From contig CP136892.1 of the NCBI GenBank assembly GCA_034359265.1, positions 81,584,001 to 81,648,000 on the forward strand: a stretch of DNA of 64,000 nt. The letters are read 5' to 3'. This document shows, piece after piece, positions 53,463-64,000 of the stretch. The stretch's first letter is position 1. Every line of letters starts with the position of its first letter. Origin of the DNA: Canna indica (Eukaryota; Streptophyta; Magnoliopsida; Zingiberales; Cannaceae). Under the pieces are notes generated by a model that had not been told where the DNA came from, ran no database searches, and saw only the letters and a program-made list of their open reading frames with translations. A program made the translations under genes and the position numbers.

Positions 53463-53554
53463 ATATCATCTACTTCTTCTATTTCAGTTTCATTCTTAAG
53501 GAAACAATAGGCATTTTTAGTGGTCAAAGTTCCATTCAAGCTATGGATCCATAC

Positions 53555-53965
53555 TCATTTGTCATTGCTCCCATGGTTACTGATATGTACATCCACAATC
53601 TGGTTTATTAGTTCCTGACTAAAACAGGAGTTCATCACATCCATTTTCCATCTGTCATCCTTTATAAATTCACTTACAGAATTTATTTTCTCTAACTCTT
53701 GTACATTTACAAAAATAGGCAACTTACCCAATGGCAAACATATTATCCATGGAGTGTTCCAAATGTTGGTGCCAACTCTATTACCAATTGCAACTTTTAA
53801 AACATCTTTAAGCCTTGACATACTATCAGCAATGATTCTTCCATTCCAGGTAAGATCCTTACCTTTGCATTTCATCCAAGGAGTCCATCTCTTGCATTTT
53901 TCATTCATCAATTTACACCACATATTTTTCTCTCTGTTCAAAATTGGAAGTATTCTTTTAGCCAT
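53555..53965 (-). pseudogene. L1 region between reverse transcriptase and RNase H
   Basis: Open frame with plant L1 linker features, including KDLTWNGRIIADSMSRLKDV and IGNRVGTNIWNTPWI. It belongs to the L1 at 47025-55255, on the other side of the copia insertion from the RNase H part. Confidence 0.75.
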
Positions 53966-54180
53966 GACTACCTTTCTTACAATGACTAGGTCCCTAATTC
54001 CCAGTCCCCCTTTACTTTTGCTACTGGTGACAGTCCTCCAATTAATTAGCCTTGCTGATTTCCTATCATTCTGATTGGACCAGAAGAAATTCTTCTCCAG
54101 TTTTATAATTTATTCTATAACACTTTCACTTACCCAAGAGGTTATCAATGAATGCATAGGTAAGGAGTTGACCACTGCAT

Positions 54181-55122
54181 TCACTCCATCTTACCTTTGG
54201 CTTTATGCATCAGCTTCATCTGGTACTTCTTCTCAAGTCTTTTAGGTGAAATATAAGTGCATAGATATAGTAATGGATAACATCGTTCATTTATGTTCAG
54301 TTCTCTACATATCCTTTGCTTCACTTCTTTTTTGCAACTTTCAGGAAACAAAATAGTTGATTTCTCCATATTTATTTTTTGTCCAGTTGCCAAACAATAA
54401 TTCTCTAGCACAGCAGCTAAATTTTTGCAAGATTTCTTATTTCCCATGATGAAGAAAATTATATCATCCGCAAATAAAGAATGACTAATCACAGTACTAC
54501 CAACTCTAAATGCATCAATTTCACTCTTGCTAACTGCTGAATTAACCATAGTTGTTAGTAATTGCTCCATAATTATGAATAGGTAAAGAGACAAAGGGTC
54601 GCCTTGCCTAATTCCTTTGTTACTACCAAACACTCTTGAGCTGACCCCATTTTTTTTACAAAAGTAAGCTACACCCTTCAAGCAAGTCTCAATCCATTTC
54701 CTTATTTTAGCAGGAATACCTATATTTTTCATTATCTTCAAAACAGTGCTCCACTCCACTTTGTCGTGAGCTTTTTCGAGATCCAACTTCAATATCACTA
54801 TGGGGTTTTTTGATTTGGATCTATTAACTATGTTTACTACTTCATTCAAAGTCAAGATGCTATCATGAAGATATCTTCCTAGTATAAAAGCATTATGCTC
54901 AAGTCCAATGATCTTATTTAAAATTCCTCTCGGTCTATTAATAAGAAGTTTTGTAAAGATTTTGTATATAACATTGCACAAGGCTATAAGCCGGAATTCA
55001 ATAATTTTCTTAGGCCTTTCAACTTTTGGAATCATTACCAGAACAATATGCTTCCAATGTTCAGGTATTACACTAGAATAATATATCAAATCAAACTCCT
55101 TCTTAATAGTGTCCTTCATCAT
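54181..55122 (-). pseudogene. L1 reverse transcriptase domain remnant
   Basis: A 313-residue frame with non-LTR reverse transcriptase motifs in order: HIVLVMIPKVERP, FRLIALCNVIYKIFTKLL, VILKLDLEKAHDKVEW (first catalytic Asp), GIRQGDPLSLYLFI, LFADDIIFF (catalytic FADD) and LATGQKINMEKS. The frame opens abruptly: the preceding region (FSIDEI, KSPKK, DGFVLEFYLNGWEMM) lies in shifted frames with a stop, so the protein is not functional. Confidence 0.88.
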
Positions 55123-55265
55123 TTCCCAACCGTTTAAATAAAATTCTAGGACAAACCCATCCTTTTTTTGGACTTTTTCCTCTTCCTAAAGAAGATGCAG
55201 CTTTTCAAATTTCATCTATACTGAATTCCTTCTCTAGTAACTCCTTTTGGGATCATGGATGTTAA

Positions 55266-56967
55266 ATATTAGTTTTAAGAAATTAATTGCCCTTATTGTT
55301 CTTGCTTAATTTGGACTAATTATAATATTTTATTTGACAATGATTTTAACTTTTATAAATTGCTTTAACAAATAACTTTTCAAAAAAATAATACCCCACC
55401 TACTTTTTAAAAGATGATTTTGAAAAATATACTGTTAGTATGTATTTTTTTACAATGAGCTCTTGAACCTTTTCTAATTTGCCTAATACAAGTAATCCTC
55501 TTTATTATTCTTATCATATGTGGTTATAGATTGCAATTATCTGGTAACTAAATTACATGACAAGTGGAGCAAATACCATTAATTTCTAACTATTTGATAT
55601 CAGCAAGCTTTGACTTTGAGCAGTTGGTTGTGGGAAATATTAATTATTTAGACATAATTAGTTAACATGCTGTGAGTCAAACACTATTAGTCAAGTCATC
55701 TTATTATAATCTCATCCTAACCAATCCATAATTCAACTCCAACTTTCAAGGATAAAATTTGAGTGTCATGAAAGCAAAATTAATAAATAAAATAAGCAAT
55801 ACAAATATATAATTAAGCATCATGGAACTTGACAACTTGTGAATGAAAAAGACATTCACAATTATAATACAATACTATGAAATCCTATAGTGGTAATTGA
55901 GGAGAATACAAGATATCTGATGCACTAATACTTAAATATTTTTTTAAAATTTTTTTGGAGCCACTGTGATCTAATGATCTAATTGTGAATCCAGAGCTAA
56001 TGCCAATAAACAATGTTGCATGTTCTTACTTCATCTTCATGAATGATTAATCAACAAGGAAGACATTGAACCTAAACCTAGCTACACTTTGGTGCACCCT
56101 TCCCCCCATGTGCTGATAAAGTTAACTTACAACACAAAACTTGCATTGTAGGAGAAAGAGCCACTTCTTTTGCATTGATGGAGTTTTTTTAAAGTACATG
56201 AACTATTCACTATTTTACCCATTTGATTTAGCATATGGATACCTATTAATTCAATTTAATTTAATTAGTAGGATTTTAATAATAGATTTATTTGTTCATA
56301 AAAAGTAATGAAATGAAATGATGAAACAAAATTGGAATGGATGAGAATAAATAAGAAATAAAATAAATAAGTAATGAAATAGAAATATATTATTTGCTTT
56401 ATATGGAGAATAGATAAGAATTATCTATTATTTTGTTTGATGGAATAAATAAGAATTGGAAATAACAATAATAGAAATTAAATACCCTTTCTATCACTTT
56501 TTAACTATTTATACATAAGGTGATATATTATAAATACAATTATAATTGATATATATATGCCAACAAAAAAAAATGAGAATGCTTACGAGATTAGCAAACG
56601 ATAAGATAATTTCTTGTTCAATAATTTTGGCGTGTCCGAAATTATTGAACAATGAATTATCTCAATAAAAATGTGTTTTATAATTCATAAAATTATTTTT
56701 AAGAATTTGAAAAAAATATGAGAAGAGTTATGAGATCCATAAATAATGAGATAATTTTTTATTCAAACTGATTTCAAGAGCTAGTTTTGTCTGAATCTTT
56801 TAAACATGAGATTATCTCATAATTTGTAGGTCTCATAAAATTGCTCATATATTTTTTATTCCTAATTTCTTTTTATGAATTACAAATTTTATCTTAAAAT
56901 TTTAAAATATATTTTCATTAAGAATTTATCTCATCATTTGTAGATCCTAGAAGCCTAGCAGTCATAT
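55266..56967. other. Intergenic, no gene recognised
   Basis: AT-rich sequence with scattered decayed repeats. A GATAAGATAATTTCTTGTTC / GAACAATGAATTATCTC inverted stretch near 56600-56670 may be a MITE trace. No coding signal. Confidence 0.4.
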
Positions 56968-57444
56968 CACTACAACAAATTCGTTATATATCGACTTCGT
57001 AATTTTGACGTCTATTAAAGACGTCGAAATGTAAAATTATTTAAAAAATTTAATACAATAAATTTCGACGTCTTTAGTAGACGTCGAAATTTTTTCGACA
57101 TCTAACAAACATTTCGACGCCTGACAACAAGCGTCGAAATATTTCGACGCTTCACAACAGTTGATAACAGGGGTCAAAATGTTTCGACGCCTGACAACAG
57201 TTAACAGGCGTTGAAATATTCGTTTCGACGTTTGAGAAGACGTCAAAATATTTGACTTATCGACGTCGCATATAGGCGTTAGCAGACGTCGATACATTTA
57301 ACGTTTCGACGTCAGTTCAGCCGTCAAAAAAAAAAAAAAAAAATTTAACATATCGACGCCGGTCAGAGGCGTCGATTTTTTTTTTAATTTTTTAAAATAA
57401 AATTTCTTCCGCGTTTGGCGGAAATCCAACGACAGCGGACTTAA

Positions 57445-57735
57445 TTTGTTTATTAAAAAAATCTAAAGGAGGCGGGAAATCTCCCGCCTCCTGCCTCGGC
57501 GAGCGCGCGTGATTGCGCGCTCGCCCGCCCGTTACCCGCCGCGCGTCAGAAATCCAGCGGCAGCGGATTCGCTGCTGCTCGGGCGCGGCAGAAATCGAGC
57601 GGCAGCGAATCCGCTGCCGCTCAATTTCCGCCACGCGGCGGGTAACGGGCAGGCGAGCGTGCAATCACACGCGCTCGCCGAGGCAGGAGGCGGGAGATTT
57701 CCCGCCTCCTTTAGATTTTTTTAATAAACTTATAA
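57445..57735. repeat. GC-rich foldback inside the CACTA element
   Basis: The left arm (about 57445-57580) contains GGAGGCGGGAAATCTCCCGC, GCCTCGGCGAGCGCG and CCGTTACCCGCCGCG. The right arm (about 57597-57735) is its near-perfect inverse, with CGGCGGGTAACGGGC and CGCTCGCCGAGGCAGG. The loop is only about 15-20 bases. A transcript would form a long hairpin. Open frames here are by-products of the symmetry. Confidence 0.8.
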
Positions 57736-57759
57736 AATTTATTTATTTTAAACATATTT

Positions 57760-58076
57760 TATTTCTTATATTCTTCTACGGTGTTCTTCTTCTACGCGCA
57801 GCCGCTGCTTCCATGAGAGCGGAGGGTGGCCGGCGCTGCCGTCTTTACATCTCGCAATCCGAACCGATTCCTCGAGCCCCCCTTGCTGCAGCTGCTGCTC
57901 ATGCAGCTGGACTAGCTCACGTGTAGAGGGAGGAGCCAAGACGAGAAGCTATTCCTCTTCTCCCACTTCGGCCGCTGCCTCCTTCGGCAGAACATCGTCA
58001 CCGCTGCGGCCAACGTCAAGGCCCCACTTGGAGCCGGCACAGCTGAAATCGAGCAGGAGCCGGCACGACGGAAATA
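57760..58076. other. GC-rich CACTA interior of unknown origin
   Basis: Host-exon-like base composition continues left of the chitinase fragment, but I cannot assign it to a family. It may be one or more other captured fragments. Confidence 0.35.
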
Positions 58077-58282
58077 TATAACGTGGTCGTCTCCTTCAAG
58101 ACCGGCCTGTGGTTCTGGATGAACAACTGCCACTCGCTCATCACCTCCGGCCAAGGGTTCGGGGCGACGATTCAGGCGATCAACGGAGCTCTCGAGTGCG
58201 ACGGCAAGAATCCGGCGACGGTGAACGCTCGCGTGGGGTACAACAAGAACTACTGCAGCCAGTTTGGCATTGACCCCGGCGA
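58077..58282 (+). pseudogene. GH19 class IV-type chitinase C-terminal fragment captured by CACTA
   Basis: Translates as [39 protein letters not shown] and [20 protein letters not shown], the C-terminal part of GH19 endochitinases, which cleave chitin in fungal cell walls. The catalytic N-terminal half, including the active-site glutamates, and the signal peptide are absent. The fragment runs into unrelated sequence and stops at 58326-58328. GC content and codon use look like a host exon, unlike the surrounding transposon termini. Confidence 0.85.
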
Positions 58283-58838
58283 CGATTCGGGCGATCACTT
58301 GTTGACTTTTTTTAGTTTCATGAAATAAGTGCGCAGTATAATTTAGTTGAACATTTAATTTATCGAATAAAAGGTTTGCCCTGAGAAATTAATTCATATT
58401 TAGTGCTTCTCTTAATTTTTTTTAAAATATATATATATACATACCGACGCCTCTAACAGGCGTCGGTATGTTAAAAAAATATTTTTTTAAACATATTTTT
58501 TTTGACGGCGGAGCAGACGTCGAAATGTTAAACATTTCGCCGCCTGCTGACGCCAATATGCAGGCGTCGGTATGTCGGACATTTCGACGCCTGCTGACGC
58601 CAATATGCAAGCGTCGATATGTCGGACATTTCGACGCCGGCTGACGCCAATATGCAGGCGTCGATATGTCGAACATTTCGACGTCTCTTCGGACGTCGAA
58701 ACATACATTTAAGCGGCCGTCATGTTCCACTCATTTTCTTCGTCTTAGTTGGCGTCAATATGTTAATTTCGACGGTTGTTGACGTCGAAATATTAACTTG
58801 TTCTGACGTCGAAATATCACTGATTTGTTGTAGTGTAT

Positions 58839-60320
58839 ATTTTTTGTTTTTTAAATAATTATATGAATTATATAATTGTTTTTGAAATTTTAAAATTTAT
58901 TTTTAATAATATTTGAATTCACTTAAGAGTTTCGTTAAAATTCTTACAGACTAATATCTCGGAGTAAAATTATTTTTTTTCTTTTTTATTTTAATATTAA
59001 ATTTTTTTGTACCCTTATTTCCTTGTATTGGGAATTTCCCAAACAAGAATGAAAAATGTTATTAATTTCCGTTACGGGAAAATGCTCAAACAAGAATGAA
59101 AAATTAATTTGCTTGACCAGTCAAGCCCTTATCATTCCGGAATAATTTGGACCCACGAATGATTTTTCTTTTCTTTTTTTTATCTAAAGAAAAATCTGGA
59201 CCAATAGAGTTGTGGAACTGAGTATTATATGCATTTATTTATACCTTCTTCAATCCCAATTCATTCAATACATTGAAGTCACAATTATGCAACTGTTCTA
59301 CAGCCATTTATCAATCGATGGCACCATTCTTTTCTGCATGCCATATTCTAGCTAATAAATGCATCGGGGTATTATGTAATTTGTCATTATTTTTTAATAA
59401 ATATATAGTTAATTTTAGTTTGACCTCCCTCCCCCTTTTTAAATTGACACTTATCCTCATTCCTTCTGCTGTTAGCTCTGCACCTGCATATTTATCATTA
59501 TCCCTGCAGAATAATTTAAATGCATGATGATGCGCGCCTTCCGTAATAGAAAACAATATCGCATTACCACGTAATATTTATATTATATTGTCACAACATA
59601 AAGCTTATTATAGCAAGAATCTAAGGTGTCTTGTTCTTTAATCCATCACAGTCATCTCCATGCTTGATGCATTGGCTTAACCCCTCGACAACGGCAAAGA
59701 TCAAGGAATATATATTATTATTCATTAATTCGAAGTCAAATGTTATAAGAAATCAGTGCATGTTGCATTCCATGTGGAACGAGTCAAACTGGACTTAATT
59801 AATAATTAGGAAGCAAAGAGAGACATGAATCAAAGAGATGAACAGCATGATCAAAGTGGAATCTGGCAACCTGAAGCCAGTTTGAGTTCAGTGAAGCATC
59901 GACGAACTACTGCTGCTAATTATCTGTTGGTTTCTGCGTAGTACTTGTTCACAGCTAAGATGGACAACGAAAGCTTGACTCTGGATCGAGTAACGGAGAA
60001 GAGAAAGGAGTCTGTGATGGTGAAGTATGTATTCGCTGCACACTTTAATCTACCGACATCTTCAGAAGTTGATATATCACCAATTAAGACAAACCATGAT
60101 GATGAGTTTGCTTTCTCACCATGCGGCCGACTAGTATTAATCTCCTGAATCAGTTTGATTAATCATTTCAATTTGGTGAGGTGACCACCTCGAATGGAGG
60201 TTCTTTAATCTCCCCTGCCTATTAATTAAAATAAGAACACCGGCCAAATTGATGATTGACTTCTTTAATCGGCTCTGTTATTGGTTAGAGTAAACGAGAA
60301 GTTGACGAACAGGATTTTTG
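58839..60320. other. Intergenic upstream of ACC oxidase 1
   Basis: AT-rich DNA with no supported gene. Short frames at 59273-59527, 59311-59556 and 59945-60148 lack similarity and context. The last few hundred bases are presumably the promoter region. Confidence 0.4.
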
Positions 60321-60323
60321 CGC

Positions 60324-60330
60324 TATAAAA
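60324..60330 (+). promoter_or_regulatory. TATA box of ACC oxidase 1
   Basis: TATAAAA in the context GCTATAAAAGCC, 95-101 bp before the ATG. This leaves room for a leader of about 65-75 nt, which contains CT/TTC repeats. Confidence 0.75.
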
Positions 60331-60424
60331 GCCGCCTTGAGGTATTGCATTTAGGCATCCATTGCAGAAGAGGTTCCAGTTTGTCGTCGTCGTCTTCTTC
60401 TTCTTCAGTTGCTTTTCAGGGAAA

Positions 60425-61504
<1,080 letters not shown>

Positions 61505-62210
61505 GGATGTATTACTACTACTACTACCACTATATAGAAGGTAACTGTGACCATGAAAGTTCACTTGTATTTTGATTTCTAGGTTGTGAGCAGTCCTTTG
61601 AGTATTATAAGTTGAGTGTACGTGTGTTTGATTGCAGGAGATGGTTGCTTGAACATCTCTGTAGCTTCACACATGGATTGCATACCTAGTTGCATATTTA
61701 CAGTCAAAATTGTGATAGCTATAACTTGTAAGCTGTTCATTAGTTGATATGTTCTCCATCTTTTAAGTGGGCTTTTATGGGCCAATATTGTTGAAGAAAG
61801 ACCATTACCAGCTCCTCTGTGAGCCTCTGATTGACAATTTGATAGAACATAGAACAGGTTTAAGCAGGAAAGTTGCATCTCCAGCGCAATAGAAACCTGG
61901 AAATCTCGTGTATACTTCCTTGCGCGGATTTGAACACCTTAATCATGTGATTAATTTTCTTCTTCCGGAGTTAAACTTCTTGATCTCCATGTCGTTTTAT
62001 TCATTTATGTCATGAGCTGTAATTTTGCATTCATGATTCATGCACGTACTGTGGATGTTTAGATAAGGACGACTGCTAAATTGACTGCGGTTAGGTTTTC
62101 TTTGTCTCTTACTACCTGCTACGGAAACAAGGTTGACTGGGGATTCTTGAGTCTATTCCTGGTTGCTTCCTCTGATTGCTACTCAAAATCTGAAACTGAA
62201 GCTTGGTGCG
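61505..62210. other. Intergenic between the two ACC oxidases
   Basis: Probable 3' UTR of copy 1 (TAC triplet run at 61512-61530) and then the copy 2 promoter. The minus-strand frame at 61579-61878 shows no family similarity. Confidence 0.45.
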
Positions 62211-62211
62211 C

Positions 62212-62219
62212 TATAAATA
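62212..62219 (+). promoter_or_regulatory. TATA box of ACC oxidase 2
   Basis: TATAAATA in the context CGCTATAAATAGCCCCC, about 125-132 bp before the ATG. Confidence 0.75.
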
Positions 62220-62343
62220 GCCCCCGGTTCCTTTAGTTCTACCCATCAATCCTTCGGAGAAGCAATAAACTAGCAAGGTTTGCTAGAAGGAGAATTTCAA
62301 ATTAATCCTCTCTCTGAAACAAGAAGGAATCCTGATTAGAGAA

Positions 62344-63447
62344 ATGGCCATTCCCGTGATCGATTTCTCAAAGTTGAACGGCAAGGAAAGTGCAGAAACT
62401 TTGGCACAGATTGACAATGGATGCGAAGAATGGGGATTCTTTCAGGTGATTTAAATAACTATCAGCTCTGTTTTAGTTCTCCGCTTCCTTTTATTTACAT
62501 GTTTCTTCTGAACTTGACGTGAATTGGTGAGTAATCTGCAGCTGGTGAATCATGGGATTCCAGTGGAGCTTTTGGAACGCGTGAAGAAGGTTTCCTCGGA
62601 ATGTTATAGGTTTAGAGCAGAGGCATTCAAAGCATCCAAACCAGTACAGATGTTGAGCAAGCTGGCGGAAGAAGAAGCAGGCGATGTGAAGGGGTTGGAT
62701 AACATGGACTGGGAAGACGTGTTCATTCTCCAGGACGACAATGAATGGCCTTCCAACCCTCCTCAATTCAAGTAATTAACTAATTGATTACGCTAAATAA
62801 TGAAGCTTTTTTTCACGGACAATATAATTGATAAATTAAATTAATTATATTGCAGGGAAACCATGAGGGAGTACAGAGAAGAGCTGAGGAAACTGGCTTG
62901 GAAGGTGATGGAATTGATGGACGAGAATCTGGGCTTCGACAAGGGCTTCATCAAGAATGCCTTCTCCGCCAATGGCGAGCACGAGCCCTTCTTCGGCACC
63001 AAGGTCAGCCACTACCCGCCGTGCCCGCGCGGGGACCTCGTGAACGGCCTCCGCGCCCACACCGACGCCGGCGGCGTCATCCTCCTCTTCCAAGACGACC
63101 AAGTTAGCGGCCTCCAGATTCTCAAAGGCGGAGAGTGGATCGACGTGCAACCTTTGGCCAACGCCATCGTCATCAACATCGGAGACCAGATCGAAGTTCT
63201 GAGCAACGGCCGCTACAAGAGCGTGTGGCACCGCGTGCTCGCGACCAGCGATGGCAACCGGCGGTCGATTGCGTCGTTCTACAACCCGTCCTTGAAGGCC
63301 ACCATCGCGCCGGTAGCCACCAAGGACGGCTCGGCGGCATCTCCTGGTCTGTATCCAAAGTTCTTGTTCGGGGACTACATGGATGTGTACGTGAAGCAAA
63401 AGTTTCAACCAAAAGAGCCCAGATTTGAGGCAGTCAGTGCAAAGTGA
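62344..63447 (+). CDS. ACO: 1-aminocyclopropane-1-carboxylate oxidase, tandem copy 2
   Basis: Paralogue of the gene at 60425-61504 with the same intron positions. Exons 62344-62445, 62542-62771 and 62856-63447 give 307 aa. The start MAIPVIDFSKLNGKES includes the Ala2 typical of the family, which copy 1 lacks. Iron ligands His179, Asp181 and His236, the RxS pair Arg246-Ser248, and YVKQKFQPKEPRF are intact. The two proteins differ mainly in exon 2, the ligand-flanking loops (DDQVSGLQ versus DDEVGGLQ) and the C-terminus (AVSAK versus AVAAAM), so the duplication is old compared with the ARC5 block. Exon 3 is less GC-rich than in copy 1. Confidence 0.96.
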
Positions 63448-63770
63448 AGTGGAAAGATTCTGAATTATGAATTATGAGAGTGGAATTACGTTAATTAGGG
63501 TATTAGTTTAATATGTTGTTCAAACTACTCAGGTTTCATTTTTCTAAAAGGGGTATTGAGTTAAATTTATTAGTTTATCCGTAAGTGAAGATTGTAGTAC
63601 TTTAATCTTACACAGAAAGTATATTAAATATTACGCTGGTTAATAAAACACTATCATCAACTTCAATTTAAGCATTAGACCATCGATTAAGATGTGAGAA
63701 TGTTCTCCGTATTAGACTCTCACTCGAACCTAATACTAGATATGACCTCTCCTACCCCTTCCCCCTTCAC
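63448..63770. other. 3' flank of ACC oxidase 2
   Basis: AT-rich, with a probable 3' UTR. No gene seen. Confidence 0.4.
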
Positions 63771-64000
63771 TAGGGGTGTTCACGGGTCGGGTTTAGAAAA
63801 AAAATTTATTCGATCCGACCAAGTATAATCGGGTCGGGTCAGGTCGGGTTGAAAATTTTTCATCTCTCAAACCCGACCCAACCCAACCCGACATAGTTTG
63901 GGTCGGGTCGGGTCGGGTAGTCGGGTTTACCTATTGAGGTAAAAAAAATGAGTTTTTGACAATATTTTTTTTTAAAATTAAAAATAAATATTTTAAAAAT
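63771..64000. mobile_element. Left end of a hAT-like MITE running off the window
   Basis: Starts TAGGGGTGTTCACGGGTCGG, closely like the TAGGGGTGAGCA ends seen at 25145, followed by tandem GGTCGGGTC repeats and the inverse CAACCCGACC. The right end and target duplication are outside the window. Confidence 0.5.

Larger units (their letters stand above)
48155..53467 (+). mobile_element. Ty1/copia-type LTR retrotransposon derivative, mostly non-coding
   Basis: Element 48160-53462 is bounded by the 5-bp repeat ATATC (48155-48159 and 53463-53467). LTRs are 48160-48642 and 52984-53462, starting TGTTAGAATA and ending CTTACA. They differ by roughly a dozen substitutions and a 4-bp indel by eye. The primer-binding site TGGTATCAGAGC (48645-48656) fits initiator tRNA-Met; the polypurine tract AAGTGGGAGAA is at 52973-52983. 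Of the internal 4.3 kb only the end of pol is recognisable (52081-52293). Gag, protease, integrase and reverse transcriptase are missing, so it would need proteins from a relative. Confidence 0.92.
47015..55265 (-). mobile_element. 5'-truncated L1-type LINE, interrupted by a copia element
   Basis: Non-LTR retrotransposon on the minus strand, 47025-55255, flanked by the 10-bp direct repeat TGGATGTTAA (47015-47024 and 55256-55265). Its 3' end is a poly-A run (poly-T on plus, 47025-47034). From 5' to 3' it carries the end of the KSPGPDGF-type region (about 55150-55250, broken), reverse transcriptase, a zf-RVT linker region and RNase H. Stops and frameshifts make it inactive. The copia element 48160-53462 splits it between the linker and RNase H parts. 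The endonuclease domain is absent, as expected for a 5'-truncated copy. Confidence 0.9.
56965..58838. mobile_element. Non-autonomous CACTA (En/Spm) transposon with captured host sequence
   Basis: Element 56968-58835 (1868 bp) starts CACTACAACAAAT and ends with the exact inverse ATTTGTTGTAGTG, flanked by TAT on both sides (3-bp duplication, as for CACTA). Both subterminal regions are packed with direct and inverted copies of a GACGTCGAAAT motif (56990-57370 and 58440-58820), the layout of transposase-binding arrays. No transposase is encoded. The interior is GC-rich, unlike the flanks, and includes a foldback (57445-57735) and a chitinase fragment (58077-58282). Confidence 0.92.

Noticed and set aside
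57392..57926. Overlapping open frames on both strands inside the CACTA element
   Set aside because: They arise from the symmetric GC-rich foldback and share the same residues in mirrored order.

Overview
This is a nuclear plant DNA window, most likely from a monocot. The genes are split by many introns with plant-type splice sites. Coding exons such as ARC5 exon 1 and the large ACC-oxidase exons are GC-rich inside AT-rich non-coding DNA, and the mobile elements are plant families (L1/RIL-type LINE, Ty1/copia, CACTA, hAT and Mutator MITEs, a tRNA-derived SINE). A ginger/banana-type lineage is a guess I cannot confirm.

Layout. (1) 525-4107, minus: mitochondrial NAD-isocitrate dehydrogenase catalytic-subunit gene in seven exons, with a 5-nt deletion in exon 2 that breaks the frame. 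(2) A direct tandem segmental duplication. Copy A (about 4783-21966) and copy B (about 28022-47405) each hold, all on the minus strand, a P-class PPR gene, a detached copy of the IDH promoter plus exon 1, a complete 17-exon ARC5/DRP5B dynamin gene, and the 3' end of one L1 insertion. (3) The spacer between copies (21967-28021) has no gene I recognise and is full of MITEs plus one SINE with clear target-site duplications. (4) In copy B the L1 is longer (47025-55255) and is split by a copia element with two LTRs and a 5-bp target-site duplication. (5) 56968-58835: a non-autonomous CACTA element carrying a class IV-type chitinase fragment and a large GC-rich foldback. (6) 60425-63447, plus: two tandem, apparently intact ACC oxidase genes (ethylene biosynthesis), each with a TATA box.

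Functionally the genes are unrelated housekeeping or hormone genes: TCA cycle, an organellar RNA-binding PPR, plastid division, ethylene synthesis. The main interest is structural. The IDH 5' end (promoter, mitochondrial presequence exon, splice donor) exists three times. Two full ARC5 genes coexist, one with a GT-to-GC donor change. The nested transposons allow a relative chronology: L1 and the intronic Mutator MITE inserted before the duplication, while copia and several indels are specific to one copy. All exon boundaries were worked out by hand from splice sites, reading phase and family conservation; no alignment or expression data were available.
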